DNA of 13,185 bases from Alphaproteobacteria bacterium (GTDB taxonomy: Bacteria > Pseudomonadota > Alphaproteobacteria > Sphingomonadales > Rhodothalassiaceae). Made by a program: the position numbers and the translations under genes. The DNA lies in assembly GCA_003695555.1 (NCBI GenBank), contig RFIU01000022.1, positions 1 to 13,185 of the forward strand. The letters run 5' to 3'. The notes below the pieces were generated by a model. It made no database searches. It worked only from the letters and a program-made list of their open reading frames with translations, and was not told the origin of the DNA. Shown piece after piece: positions 6,851 through 13,185 of the stretch (within the stretch, counting starts at the first letter, position 1; each line of letters opens with the position of its first letter).

Positions 6851-6926
6851 CTGCCGTCCTTCTTCGCCGCTGCCGTCCTTCTTCGCAGCTGCCATCCTTC
6901 TTCGCCGCTGCTGTCCGGCTTCCCCG
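6851..6926. repeat. 19-bp tandem repeat, three good copies and one degraded copy
   Basis: The units at 6851-6869, 6870-6888 and 6889-6907 share CTGCCRTCCTTCTTCGCMG, each differing from the others by one or two bases. A fourth unit at 6908-6926 matches at roughly two thirds of positions. The array sits in the 165-bp gap between the convergent HAD and J-domain genes. Unit length is not a multiple of three and there are no spacers, so it is neither a coding repeat nor a CRISPR array. Strand slippage or a protein-binding/3'-end processing array are both possible. Confidence 0.85.
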
Positions 6927-6954
6927 CGACAGGCTCGATTCCGTATGACTCCGC

Positions 6955-7503
6955 TTACCCCCGTCCGGCTTCGCTCGGCCGGGTTTCATCATCCTGCATG
7001 CCGAGGCGTCGGCTCAGAATGTCATAGGCGGTCTGGATCTCCTGGAAGCGGCGGGCCGTGTTCTCGTCATTGCTGCCGGCCAGATCGGGATGAAATTTCT
7101 TGGCCAGACGCCGGTAACTGGCCTTCACCTCCTCCAGATCCGCGCCGGGATCCAGCTCGAGCGCGGCGAACGCCGCCTTCTCGCCGCTGCTCCAGGAATC
7201 GGCGGCGAAGGACCAGCTGGCGCTCTGGGCCCAGGCGCGCGAAGCGGCCTGTTCTCCGGCCATGAAGTTGCGGATCGCCTCTTCGCTCATGCCGGCGAAG
7301 AAGTTCCAGTTGCGATTGTATTCGGCGGCATGGCGACGGCAGAAATACCAGCGCTCGCGGGTAAAGGGCCCGCGCGGGGCGGGGTGGTCACCGCGCTCGT
7401 TGCAGCCTTGGTGGTCGCACATCCGCTGGCTGACGGGCGAACGTTCCCGCTGATAGCCGCCCCAGCGGGGAAAGCCGAAATCGCGCGGGCCTTTTTCGCT
7501 CAT
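6955..7503 (-). CDS. J-domain (DnaJ-like) protein with N-terminal Cys/His module
   Basis: The protein has 182 residues. A C-terminal J domain covers about 109-165, with the diagnostic HPD tripeptide at 138-140 between helices (EVKASYRRLAKKFHPD). J proteins stimulate the ATPase of DnaK/Hsp70 through HPD. The N-terminal half carries Cys29, Cys34, Cys55 and His58 (MCDHQGC ... WYFCRRH), a spacing compatible with a small zinc-binding site, and is followed by the aromatic stretch EYNRNWNFF. It lacks the Gly/Phe and four-zinc-finger parts of true DnaJ, so it is a specialised co-chaperone, presumably bringing a particular client to Hsp70. It lies 81 bp downstream of the large unknown gene on the same strand and is likely co-transcribed. 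The ribosome-binding site at ATG 7503 is weak. Stop is TAA. Confidence 0.87.
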   Translation of the reverse strand: MSEKGPRDFGFPRWGGYQRERSPVSQRMCDHQGCNERGDHPAPRGPFTRERWYFCRRHAAEYNRNWNFFAGMSEEAIRNFMAGEQAASRAWAQSASWSFAADSWSSGEKAAFAALELDPGADLEEVKASYRRLAKKFHPDLAGSNDENTARRFQEIQTAYDILSRRLGMQDDETRPSEAGRG

Positions 7504-7584
7504 GATCCGGTGGATCCGTTCTTCATCTTCGCATCGGTCATGGCCGCCGATGGTTGGAGGGCGGTTTCGGCCATACCGATTTCA

Positions 7585-9315
7585 TCATGCCGTCTCACCA
7601 GAAGCAGGTGACGTCTGCTTTCCGGACGTCCCGTCCTCGGCGATGCCGGCACGCGCCAGCAGGCTGCGAAAGGCGAGAAGGCGCTTCTTGCGTTCCTCGG
7701 AATCATCGATTTCCGCAAGGCCCTGCATGAAGCTCTTGTCGCGCATGTAGCGCTTGATCTCCTCGACCGCAAGTTCGCGCGCCCGTCCCTCGGTGAAATA
7801 GCCGTCGGCGATCAGAGCAAGAAGCTGTTCGGCCCGCACGAAGGCGCTCTTCTTCTGCCGCCGCAACCGCTGAAAAAGTTCGGCTTCCTCATAGACATGC
7901 ACGCAAAGCTGGTCGAGCCGGCCTGCCAGCATCTCGCGATGCAGCTCCTGCAGGCTGGAGGCCAGCACCCGCTGCTGCATGCAGACCAGCCGCCGCGCCT
8001 TTCGGGTGGGGGATTCGTCGCCCTGGCACCAGAAGGCCTCGTTCTGGGACGATGTGACGAGGGGGAGCATGTAATTGGCCAGCATGCGCTTGTTGGCAGG
8101 GCCGATGACGAAGGGTTCGAGATCCAGCAGCGCCGCCAACTTGTCGGCCGGTGTGCGGAATTCTTCCAGATAGGCGGCGATCGAAGGAGCATTGAGCAGG
8201 CGCGCACAGCGCGTCTCGAGAATTTCCGAAAATGCGGTTCCCTCGATGGAGAAGTCCAGTTCTTCGCGGATCAGATGGTCCTTCAGGCGGGCGATGGCGC
8301 GACAACGGTCACGCAGATTCCCGCTGCTCAGGCGGGTGTTGCCTTTGAGTGCCTGTCCCAGCTGATCGAGCAGCATTTCGCGAGTCGCCGGCAGCAGTTC
8401 CAGCTGCAGATAGCGATTGAGATCGCGCAGCTCCGGCCCGCCTCGCTCGGTGTCCGACAGCCGGCCGCGGGCAAGCCGCCCGATTCCGATCAACCGCTCC
8501 ACGACGTCGGTCTCGTCGAGAAGCTTCTCGATGAGCCCGGCGTTCATCAGGGTTTCGGAAATGAAATTGTCAAGAATGCGCGCCACCCAGCGGGGATGGT
8601 TCTCGCCCATCAGGGCAACCAGCCGGCGCAGCTTGGCGTGAGCCCCTTCGCACTTGCGCAGGTCGGCCGCGATGGCCCCACAGAGAATGAAGCGGCGTCC
8701 TTCCTTTTCTGAAAGGCTTTCCAGCAGTTCGGAAAAGCGCTTTTCATCGATGACCGGAAAGCCCCGCTCTTGGAACTTCTTGAGGTCGGCGACCGCAGTG
8801 TCGATGAGCTGATAGAGTTTCTTCATCCGCTCGCCGACCGACTCGCCGGTTTCCTTCACCTGGGAGACCGCCGCCCGCTGAACGGCGGCCTGGATGGCGG
8901 TGCCGGCCTGGTCCAGCCGCAGATAATTGTCGAGATTGTAGAGGATCTCGAGAGGGGTCATCTCCCATTGGTCGAGAGTCGAACGGAGATTTTCGGCAAT
9001 CGTGCGACGACCCGCCTGGGAGAAGAAGTCCTGAGGGCTTTCGCAAAGGGCGGCGGGACGGCCGGCGTCGAATTTGGAAGGCTTGAGCTTGCGCCCCTTG
9101 TAGAGAATCTCGAATGAGTGGAACTGGCCGGTCTTGGGATCATAGCGCTCTTTGAGGACCCGTACGGCCTGATAGGTGGTCGAGCGGAACAGCTTGTCCG
9201 CCGCACGGGTGGCTTGCCCCTGATCGTCGAAGATTTCGAGGACCGTCCAGCTGCTGCCGCGCAATCCGTGGACCTCGAAATGGACATTGCGTCGTTTATG
9301 GCGAGAACCCAGCAT
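7585..9315 (-). CDS. Large helical protein of unknown function (576 aa)
   Basis: I do not recognise this protein. Residues about 10-75 look like a small alpha/beta module (FEVHGLRGSSWTVLEIFD, then AVRVLKERYDPKTGQFHSFE). The rest, about 100-555, is almost wholly helical, with leucine-rich and charged heptad-like stretches such as VGERMKKLYQLIDTAVADLKKF and AELFQRLRRQKKSAFVRAEQLL. There is no signal peptide, membrane segment, Walker motif or obvious catalytic triad, so a cytosolic scaffold or adaptor is likeliest. ATG 9315 is the only reasonable start: an in-frame stop lies 9 nt upstream (9325-9327) and the ribosome-binding site is poor. The tail is Ser/Gly/Thr-rich and disordered. Codon usage looks like its neighbours and stop-free length over 1.7 kb supports a real gene. 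It precedes the J-domain gene, so the two may work together; that is inference. Confidence 0.85.
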   Translation of the reverse strand: MLGSRHKRRNVHFEVHGLRGSSWTVLEIFDDQGQATRAADKLFRSTTYQAVRVLKERYDPKTGQFHSFEILYKGRKLKPSKFDAGRPAALCESPQDFFSQAGRRTIAENLRSTLDQWEMTPLEILYNLDNYLRLDQAGTAIQAAVQRAAVSQVKETGESVGERMKKLYQLIDTAVADLKKFQERGFPVIDEKRFSELLESLSEKEGRRFILCGAIAADLRKCEGAHAKLRRLVALMGENHPRWVARILDNFISETLMNAGLIEKLLDETDVVERLIGIGRLARGRLSDTERGGPELRDLNRYLQLELLPATREMLLDQLGQALKGNTRLSSGNLRDRCRAIARLKDHLIREELDFSIEGTAFSEILETRCARLLNAPSIAAYLEEFRTPADKLAALLDLEPFVIGPANKRMLANYMLPLVTSSQNEAFWCQGDESPTRKARRLVCMQQRVLASSLQELHREMLAGRLDQLCVHVYEEAELFQRLRRQKKSAFVRAEQLLALIADGYFTEGRARELAVEEIKRYMRDKSFMQGLAEIDDSEERKKRLLAFRSLLARAGIAEDGTSGKQTSPASGETA

Positions 9316-9524
9316 CCGACCCGATCAATCCAGTATCCACCCCATCTTCGCCATCCCCGGCGATGCCTGTCCGTTTCCGCGATTTCTTCACCCCCGTTCC
9401 TCGCACGGCACGGCAGACGGCGACAAGATCGCAGATGCGATCCGTCGGTCGGCCGGCTGACGAAAGTCCGGCATTTGAATCGAAATCTCTTTTTTTCACT
9501 TCGGGGAAGATAGGGAAACAAGCT

Positions 9525-9539
9525 TTAACAATCTGTTGA
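9525..9539. promoter_or_regulatory. Possible CtrA-like site (TTAA-N7-TTGA)
   Basis: TTAA at 9525-9528 and TTGA at 9536-9539 are separated by 7 nt. The established alphaproteobacterial CtrA box is TTAA-N7-TTAA, so this has one mismatch. It also reads as an imperfect palindrome (TTTAAC/GTTGAA). It lies about 210 bp upstream of the unknown gene. A single one-mismatch hit can occur by chance. Confidence 0.2.
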
Positions 9540-9543
9540 ACAT

Positions 9544-9564
9544 CGCTGCTTTTTTCCCGCAGCG
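9544..9564. repeat. Inverted repeat around a T-tract
   Basis: CGCTGC (9544-9549) and GCAGCG (9559-9564) form a perfect 6-bp stem with the loop TTTTTTCCC. The T-run is in the loop rather than after the stem, so this is not a standard terminator. It lies 5 nt beyond the CtrA-like site. Confidence 0.35.
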
Positions 9565-9680
9565 AACAGGGATGAAACCCACCTGATTCTCGAAACCGCC
9601 TTCATACCCTCACGAAAGATCCGGGTTGAGTGATTTGCCTTTTTTTCGCAACACCGGCGTTTGGCGTCTCGCAGGCCCGG

Positions 9681-10811
9681 TCAGTCCATCGTCACCACCT
9701 GTCGGACGACGCGTCCCTCGGCCAGGGCATCGAAAGCCGCGTTGATGTCATCGAGCGGCAGGGTCCGGCTCATCAGACGGTCCACCGGCAGACGGCCGTG
9801 GCGATAGAGCGCAACGAGCGCCGGGATGTCCCGGGCCGGGACGCAGGAGCCGAGATAGCATCCCTTCAACGTCCGCTCTTCGCCGACGAGCTGCACGGGG
9901 GCAAGGGCAAAGCGGCGGTCCGGGTGGGGCAATCCGGCGCTGACCGTCGTTCCGCCCCTGCGGGTTACCGACCAGGCGAGTTCAAGAGCGGCCGGCGAGC
10001 CCGCCATTTCCAGCGCCCGATCGACGCCACCGCCCGTCCATTCCCGGATCATTGCCGCCGCGTCGGGATCGTCGGCACGGATGGTGTCGCTGGCGCCGAG
10101 TTCACGGGCAAGCGTCAGCTTGTCTTGCGCGAGATCGACGGCGATGATTCGGTCCGCGCCGGCCAGACGGGCACCCAGCAGGGCATTGAGGCCGACGCCG
10201 CCGAGCCCGACCACCGCAACCGACTCGCCCGGACGAATGCCGGCCGCATGAATGGCGGCACCGACACCGGTGATGACCGCACAGCCGAACAGCGCCGCTT
10301 CGGTGAAGGGCAGATCGGGGTCGATGCGCACTGCCGAGCGATGATCGACCACCGCGTGATCGGCAAAGGCGCTGACCCCCAGATGGTGGTTCACGGGGCT
10401 GCCATCGCTGCGTGAAAGGCGTCGCGCCCCCGACAGCAGCGTCCCTTCAAGATTGGCCTTCGCTCCCGGCTCGCAGAGAGCGGGACGGCCGTCGAGGCAG
10501 GGAGCGCAATGTCCGCAGGCCGGCACGAAAACCAGCACCGCATGGTCCCCGATCGAGAGATTTTCCACCCCTTCGCCGACCTTCCGGATGATGCCGGCGG
10601 CTTCGTGCCCCAGGGCCATGGGCAGCGGACGAGGCCGTGCCCCCTCGATGACCGAAAGATCCGAATGGCACAGGCCGGCCGCCCGAATCTCGACCAGAAT
10701 CTCACCCGGCCCCGGATCCGCAAGGTTCAGGGTTTCGATGGCTAGAGGGCGCGTGTGCGCGTAGGGGCGTTCCATGCCCATACGCGAAAGAACCGCCGCA
10801 CGTATCTGCAT
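9681..10811 (-). CDS. Zinc-dependent alcohol dehydrogenase, MDR superfamily
   Basis: The protein has 376 residues. It oxidises an alcohol to the aldehyde (or the reverse) with NAD(H), and is probably cytosolic. The catalytic zinc ligands Cys48 (GLCHSDL), His69-Glu70 (GHEAAG) and Cys177 (FGCAVITG) are all present, with Ser50 as proton relay. The structural zinc site is Cys99-Cys102-Cys105-Cys113. The Rossmann fingerprint GLGGVG is at 202-207, and Asp226 at the end of the second strand favours NAD over NADP. Overall it resembles the class III-like branch of medium-chain dehydrogenases, but the usual glutathione-aldehyde features cannot be confirmed by eye, so the substrate stays open. GGAG lies about 11 nt before ATG 10811. 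It stands alone on its strand: it diverges from the beta-CASP gene and is 365 bp away from the next leftward gene. Confidence 0.93.
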   Translation of the reverse strand: MQIRAAVLSRMGMERPYAHTRPLAIETLNLADPGPGEILVEIRAAGLCHSDLSVIEGARPRPLPMALGHEAAGIIRKVGEGVENLSIGDHAVLVFVPACGHCAPCLDGRPALCEPGAKANLEGTLLSGARRLSRSDGSPVNHHLGVSAFADHAVVDHRSAVRIDPDLPFTEAALFGCAVITGVGAAIHAAGIRPGESVAVVGLGGVGLNALLGARLAGADRIIAVDLAQDKLTLARELGASDTIRADDPDAAAMIREWTGGGVDRALEMAGSPAALELAWSVTRRGGTTVSAGLPHPDRRFALAPVQLVGEERTLKGCYLGSCVPARDIPALVALYRHGRLPVDRLMSRTLPLDDINAAFDALAEGRVVRQVVTMD

Positions 10812-10909
10812 TCCGGTTTTCTCTCCAGACCGTGTTCAACGCTGACGACCATCATGCCGCCTGCCGCCGATGCTGTCATCCCCGCATCAAGGCAATCGTC
10901 GGGCAGGGG

Positions 10910-10932
10910 CCGATGAACCTCTTATGCATCGG
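10910..10932. promoter_or_regulatory. Inverted repeat in the divergent ADH / beta-CASP intergenic region
   Basis: CCGATG (10910-10915) and CATCGG (10927-10932) are separated by 11 nt, placing the half-sites about 17 bp apart centre to centre. The 237-bp gap (10812-11048) separates two divergent genes and must hold both promoters. A TATATG at 10938-10943 lies next to the repeat, but no matching -35 is evident. It could be an operator; evidence is slight. Confidence 0.25.
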
Positions 10933-11048
10933 AAACGTATATGGCAGGTCGGCAATACCAATTGCGATGGTCGCGGTCATCGGCCGGCTGCCCCGCCCGG
11001 CGGGTCGAGAGGAGAAAAGGGGTTGCGGAAAGTCAGGAGAATCCGCCG

Positions 11049-12437
11049 ATGAGCCGGCATCGTCACCGTTCGACCGCGATCCGCTTCCTGGGTGCAGCGG
11101 CAACCGTAACGGGTTCGAAGTTTCTTCTCGAAACGGCGGGCGGGCGCCTGCTCGTCGATTGCGGCCTGTTCCAGGGCTACAAGTATCTGCGACGCCTGAA
11201 CTGGCGCCGGCCGCCCTTTGATCCGACCCGTCTGGATGCTGTGCTTGTCAGCCACGCCCATCTCGACCATAGCGGCTATCTGCCGCGTCTGCGGCTTGAT
11301 GGCTATCGCGGACCGATCCATGCGACGCGGGCGACGGTAGCGCTTGCCGGGATCCTGCTTCCCGATTCCGGCCATCTTCAAGAACACGACGCCGAACTCG
11401 CCAACCGAATGGGCTTCTCGAAGCACCGCCCGGCCCGCCCGCTCTATACCGCCGAGGATGCCCGCGCCGTTCTGCCGCAGTTCGTCGCCCATGATTTCGG
11501 GTGCCCCTTCTCGCCGGCAAGGGGTGTGCAGGCGCGCTTTCATCATGCCGGTCACATTCTCGGCGCAGCGATCATCGAGATCGAGACGGCGGGTCGCCGG
11601 CTGGTGTTCACCGGCGATCTCGGCCGCCTGCATTCGCCGATGATGATGGCGCCGGCGCGTATCGAGGAAGCGGACGTGCTGGTGATCGAGTCTACCTACG
11701 GCAACCGACGGCATGACCGTACCGATCCGCAAAAGAGGCTGGAAAAGCTGATCCATCGCACGATCCAGCGAGGGGGAACCATCGTCATTCCCGCTTTCGC
11801 GGTGGGCCGTGCACAGCTCCTGCTCTATCATCTCCATCGTCTCAGGAAGGACGGCCGAATCCCGCGCACGCTGCCGATCTATCTCGACAGTCCGATGGCG
11901 ATCCATGTTTCCGATCTCACCTGCGCCTTCCAGGATGAACTGCGCTTGGCCCCGGATGATTGCCGGGCGGTCTGCGCGACCGCCCATTATGTTCGTGACT
12001 GGGAAGCCTCCGCCGCCTTGGATCGCGACCGGCGGCCGAAGATCATCATTTCGGCAGCCGGCATGGCGACCGGCGGGCGGGTGCTGCATCATCTGGCAGC
12101 CTATCTGCCCGACCATCGCAATCTGATTCTGTTCACCGGCTTTCAGGCCGGTGGGACGCGCGGCCGCAAGCTGCTCGACGGCGCACGGGAGGTGAAGATT
12201 CACGGTCGCATGGTCCCGGTCCGGGCCGAGGTGAAGAGTCTCGACATGCTCTCCGCCCATGCTGATCGGGACGAACTGCTGGCATGGGCACGAGGTTTCC
12301 GCCGCCCGCCGCGACAGTGTTTCGTCGTGCATGGCGAACCGGCGGCGGCGGATGCCCTGCGCCACGCGCTCGAGCACCGGCTCGGCTGGCCCGATGTCAG
12401 GGTACCGATCCTCGGCGAGCGCATCCGGATCCGATGA
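11049..12437 (+). CDS. Beta-CASP metallo-beta-lactamase RNA-processing nuclease (CPSF73-like)
   Basis: The protein has 462 residues. The metallo-beta-lactamase motifs are HAHLDH at 69-74, His169 in GHILGA and Asp190 in GDLGR, which together bind two zinc ions. The beta-CASP part follows: ESTYGNR near 215, PAFAVGRAQLLLYHL, then His404 in SAHADRDELL and His428 in VVHGEP. This is the layout of bacterial CPSF73/TTHA0252-like RNases, which cut or degrade RNA; it lacks the C-terminal domain of RNase J. No membrane or signal sequence is seen, so it is cytosolic. The frame is open upstream to 10941, but ATG 11049 has AGGAGA (11035-11040) at good distance and starts just before the first MBL strand, so the extra 36 residues are rejected. 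It ends 20 bp from the convergent dut gene. Confidence 0.92.
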   Translation: MSRHRHRSTAIRFLGAAATVTGSKFLLETAGGRLLVDCGLFQGYKYLRRLNWRRPPFDPTRLDAVLVSHAHLDHSGYLPRLRLDGYRGPIHATRATVALAGILLPDSGHLQEHDAELANRMGFSKHRPARPLYTAEDARAVLPQFVAHDFGCPFSPARGVQARFHHAGHILGAAIIEIETAGRRLVFTGDLGRLHSPMMMAPARIEEADVLVIESTYGNRRHDRTDPQKRLEKLIHRTIQRGGTIVIPAFAVGRAQLLLYHLHRLRKDGRIPRTLPIYLDSPMAIHVSDLTCAFQDELRLAPDDCRAVCATAHYVRDWEASAALDRDRRPKIIISAAGMATGGRVLHHLAAYLPDHRNLILFTGFQAGGTRGRKLLDGAREVKIHGRMVPVRAEVKSLDMLSAHADRDELLAWARGFRRPPRQCFVVHGEPAAADALRHALEHRLGWPDVRVPILGERIRIR

Positions 12438-12438
12438 T

Positions 12439-12458
12439 GGGGCGCAGCCGAGCGCCCC
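12439..12458. terminator. Hairpin between convergent beta-CASP and dut genes
   Basis: GGGGCGC (12439-12445) pairs with GCGCCCC (12452-12458) around the loop AGCCGA. It fills almost the entire gap between the two stop codons and touches the dut stop. It could serve both strands as a terminator or 3' barrier, but there is no strong T-run on either side. Confidence 0.5.
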
Positions 12459-12952
12459 TATACGCCCGTCGAGCCGAAGCCGCCCGTGCCGCGCTCGCTC
12501 ACGGGGAGCGTTTCGACCGCCTCGACCGCAACGCGCGGCAAGGCACAGACGACCATCTGCGCAATGCGCATGCCGCGCTCGACGGTGAAGGGCTCGCTGC
12601 CCAGATTGATCAGGATCACCTTCACCTCGCCGCGATAGTCGGCATCGATCGTACCCGGCGTGTTGAGCACGCTGATGCCGTGTCTTGCCGCCAGTCCCGA
12701 GCGCGGCCGCACCTGTGCCTCATAGCCGGGGGGAAGGGCCATGGCGAAGCCGGTCGGGACGAGCGCGAAGCGCCCCGGTGCGATGACCAGCGGCTCGTCG
12801 AGCGCGGCTCGCAGGTCCATGCCGGCGCTCTCTTCCGTTTCGGGGGCAGGTAAGGGCAGGTCCGCGCCATGGGCGAGACGGCGGATCGCAACCCGCACTC
12901 CTGCCCGGGAAGCGGACGAAGACCCGGCACCGGCGGGTGCTTCGCCTCTCAT
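12458..12952 (-). CDS. dut: Deoxyuridine 5'-triphosphate nucleotidohydrolase (dUTPase)
   Basis: It hydrolyses dUTP to dUMP and pyrophosphate, supplying dTMP precursor and keeping uracil out of DNA; it acts as a cytosolic trimer. All five family motifs are visible: ESAGMDLRA (41-49), PRSGLAARHGI (83-93), NTPGTIDADYRGE (97-109) with catalytic-site Asp103, RGMRIAQMVV, and the C-terminal RGTGGFGSTG arm. It has 164 residues, a little longer than the usual ~150 because of about 18 Ala/Ser/Gly-rich N-terminal residues. The frame continues upstream to 13045, but that overlaps coaBC coding; ATG 12952 forms an ATGA overlap with the coaBC stop and is the natural start. The coaBC-dut order is a common pairing in proteobacteria and supports both calls. 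Confidence 0.96.
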   Translation of the reverse strand: MRGEAPAGAGSSSASRAGVRVAIRRLAHGADLPLPAPETEESAGMDLRAALDEPLVIAPGRFALVPTGFAMALPPGYEAQVRPRSGLAARHGISVLNTPGTIDADYRGEVKVILINLGSEPFTVERGMRIAQMVVCALPRVAVEAVETLPVSERGTGGFGSTGV

Positions 12953-13185
12953 TCGGCGGCCTCGCGGTGCTCGGGGCCGGTCAGAAAGGCTGCAATTTCC
13001 CGGGCGAGCCGGCGGGCGACCTCCTCCTTGGTCATTTTCGGCCACTCTTCGCTCTCGCTGCCCTCTTTGCGCAGCAGCCAGACGCGATTGTGCGCGCCGC
13101 CCATCGCCCCGCCGGCAGCCGACACGTCATTGGCGACGATCCAGTCGCAGCCCTTGGCGGCAAGCTTTACGGCGGCATGTTCGAG
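12949..13185 (-). CDS. coaBC: Phosphopantothenoylcysteine synthetase/decarboxylase, C-terminal part (cut by window edge)
   Basis: Only the last 78 residues are visible; the 5' part lies beyond the right edge. The segment reads KLAAKGCDWIVANDVSAAGG, then GAHNRVWLLRK, and ends in a helix EEVARRLAREIAAFL. The DWIVANDVS and N-x-V-x-L-L pattern is typical of the CoaB (synthetase) half of bifunctional CoaBC. That half couples 4'-phosphopantothenate to cysteine using CTP, and the N-terminal CoaC half decarboxylates the product toward coenzyme A. The TGA stop overlaps the dut ATG (ATGA), so the two are translationally coupled. The acyl-CoA gene at the other end of the window need not be connected. 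Confidence 0.93.
   Translation of the reverse strand, partial: LEHAAVKLAAKGCDWIVANDVSAAGGAMGGAHNRVWLLRKEGSESEEWPKMTKEEVARRLAREIAAFLTGPEHREAAE

Larger units (their letters stand above)
9316..9680. other. Intergenic region upstream of the 576-aa gene, with three T-tracts
   Basis: This 365-bp stretch lies between the alcohol dehydrogenase stop and the start of the unknown gene, both leftward. It is richer in A/T than its flanks and contains three runs of six or more T on the plus strand near 9489-9496, 9550-9555 and 9642-9648. Seen from the minus strand these are A-tracts, which could bend DNA or act as UP elements for a leftward promoter. I found no well-spaced -35/-10 pair and no hairpin plus T-run that would terminate leftward transcripts. 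The short frames inside show no family resemblance. Confidence 0.55.

Noticed and set aside
6851..6926. CRISPR-like array
   Set aside because: The 19-bp units are directly adjacent with no spacers, and there is no cas gene in the window.
7897..8712. Plus-strand open frame of 271 codons inside the unknown gene
   Set aside because: The minus frame is twice as long, has a normal helical protein composition and sits in line with the J-domain gene; the plus frame looks like its shadow.
10941..11048. N-terminal extension of the beta-CASP protein (36 residues)
   Set aside because: The extension is Arg-rich and unlike the family; AGGAGA at 11035-11040 serves the ATG at 11049.
10977..12377. Minus-strand open frame of 466 codons opposite the beta-CASP gene
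   Set aside because: The plus strand has all MBL/beta-CASP motifs; the antisense translation shows none.
12953..13045. N-terminal extension of dUTPase (31 residues)
   Set aside because: It overlaps the coaBC 3' coding region in another frame; the ATGA overlap start at 12952 fits better.
1..13185. Defence system, phage or mobile element
   Set aside because: No transposase, integrase, restriction, toxin-antitoxin or nuclease-helicase signature was seen. The beta-CASP nuclease and HAD protein match housekeeping-type families.

Overview
The window is GC-rich, densely coded DNA. It looks like the chromosome of an alphaproteobacterium, possibly Rhodospirillales-like. The case rests on a TipF-like degenerate EAL protein with two N-terminal membrane segments, a HAD hydrolase of the TIGR01459 type, a PleC/DivJ-like kinase CA domain, a DUF1499 protein of the form common in that class, and the coaBC-dut gene pair. 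I see no transposase, phage gene, tRNA, rRNA or CRISPR array. Most of the content reads as core or lineage-conserved genes rather than a mobile island.

Layout. (a) 1-2905, minus strand: a run of four genes. An SCP2-type sterol-carrier protein comes first, then an AsmA/DUF748-like membrane-anchored protein, an acyl-CoA dehydrogenase, and a DUF1499 protein cut by the window edge. SCP2 and the acyl-CoA dehydrogenase suggest acyl-CoA/lipid metabolism; AsmA-like proteins are linked to envelope lipids. (b) 2906-3290: a divergent intergenic region with inverted repeats, a likely two-way control region. (c) 3291-6789, plus strand: a PAS histidine kinase with an eroded ATP-binding domain, a GC-rich hairpin, then a TipF-like degenerate EAL protein whose stop overlaps the start of a HAD-superfamily hydrolase. 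This looks like a signalling and cell-organisation block. (d) 6790-6954: a convergent junction with a 19-bp tandem repeat. (e) 6955-9315, minus strand: a 576-residue protein of unknown function followed by a J-domain protein with a Cys/His N-terminal module. (f) 9316-9680: a less GC-rich intergenic region with three T-tracts. (g) 9681-10811, minus: a zinc alcohol dehydrogenase. (h) 11049-12437, plus: a beta-CASP metallo-beta-lactamase RNase/nuclease, divergent from the dehydrogenase. (i) 12458-13185, minus: dut, coupled by an ATGA overlap to the 3' end of coaBC.

The parts I consider least described are the unknown protein plus J-protein pair, the degenerate kinase next to the degenerate EAL protein, including a possible start-region frameshift in the kinase, and the 19-bp repeat. 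I found no clear signature of a new defence system, mobile element or RNA-guided system.
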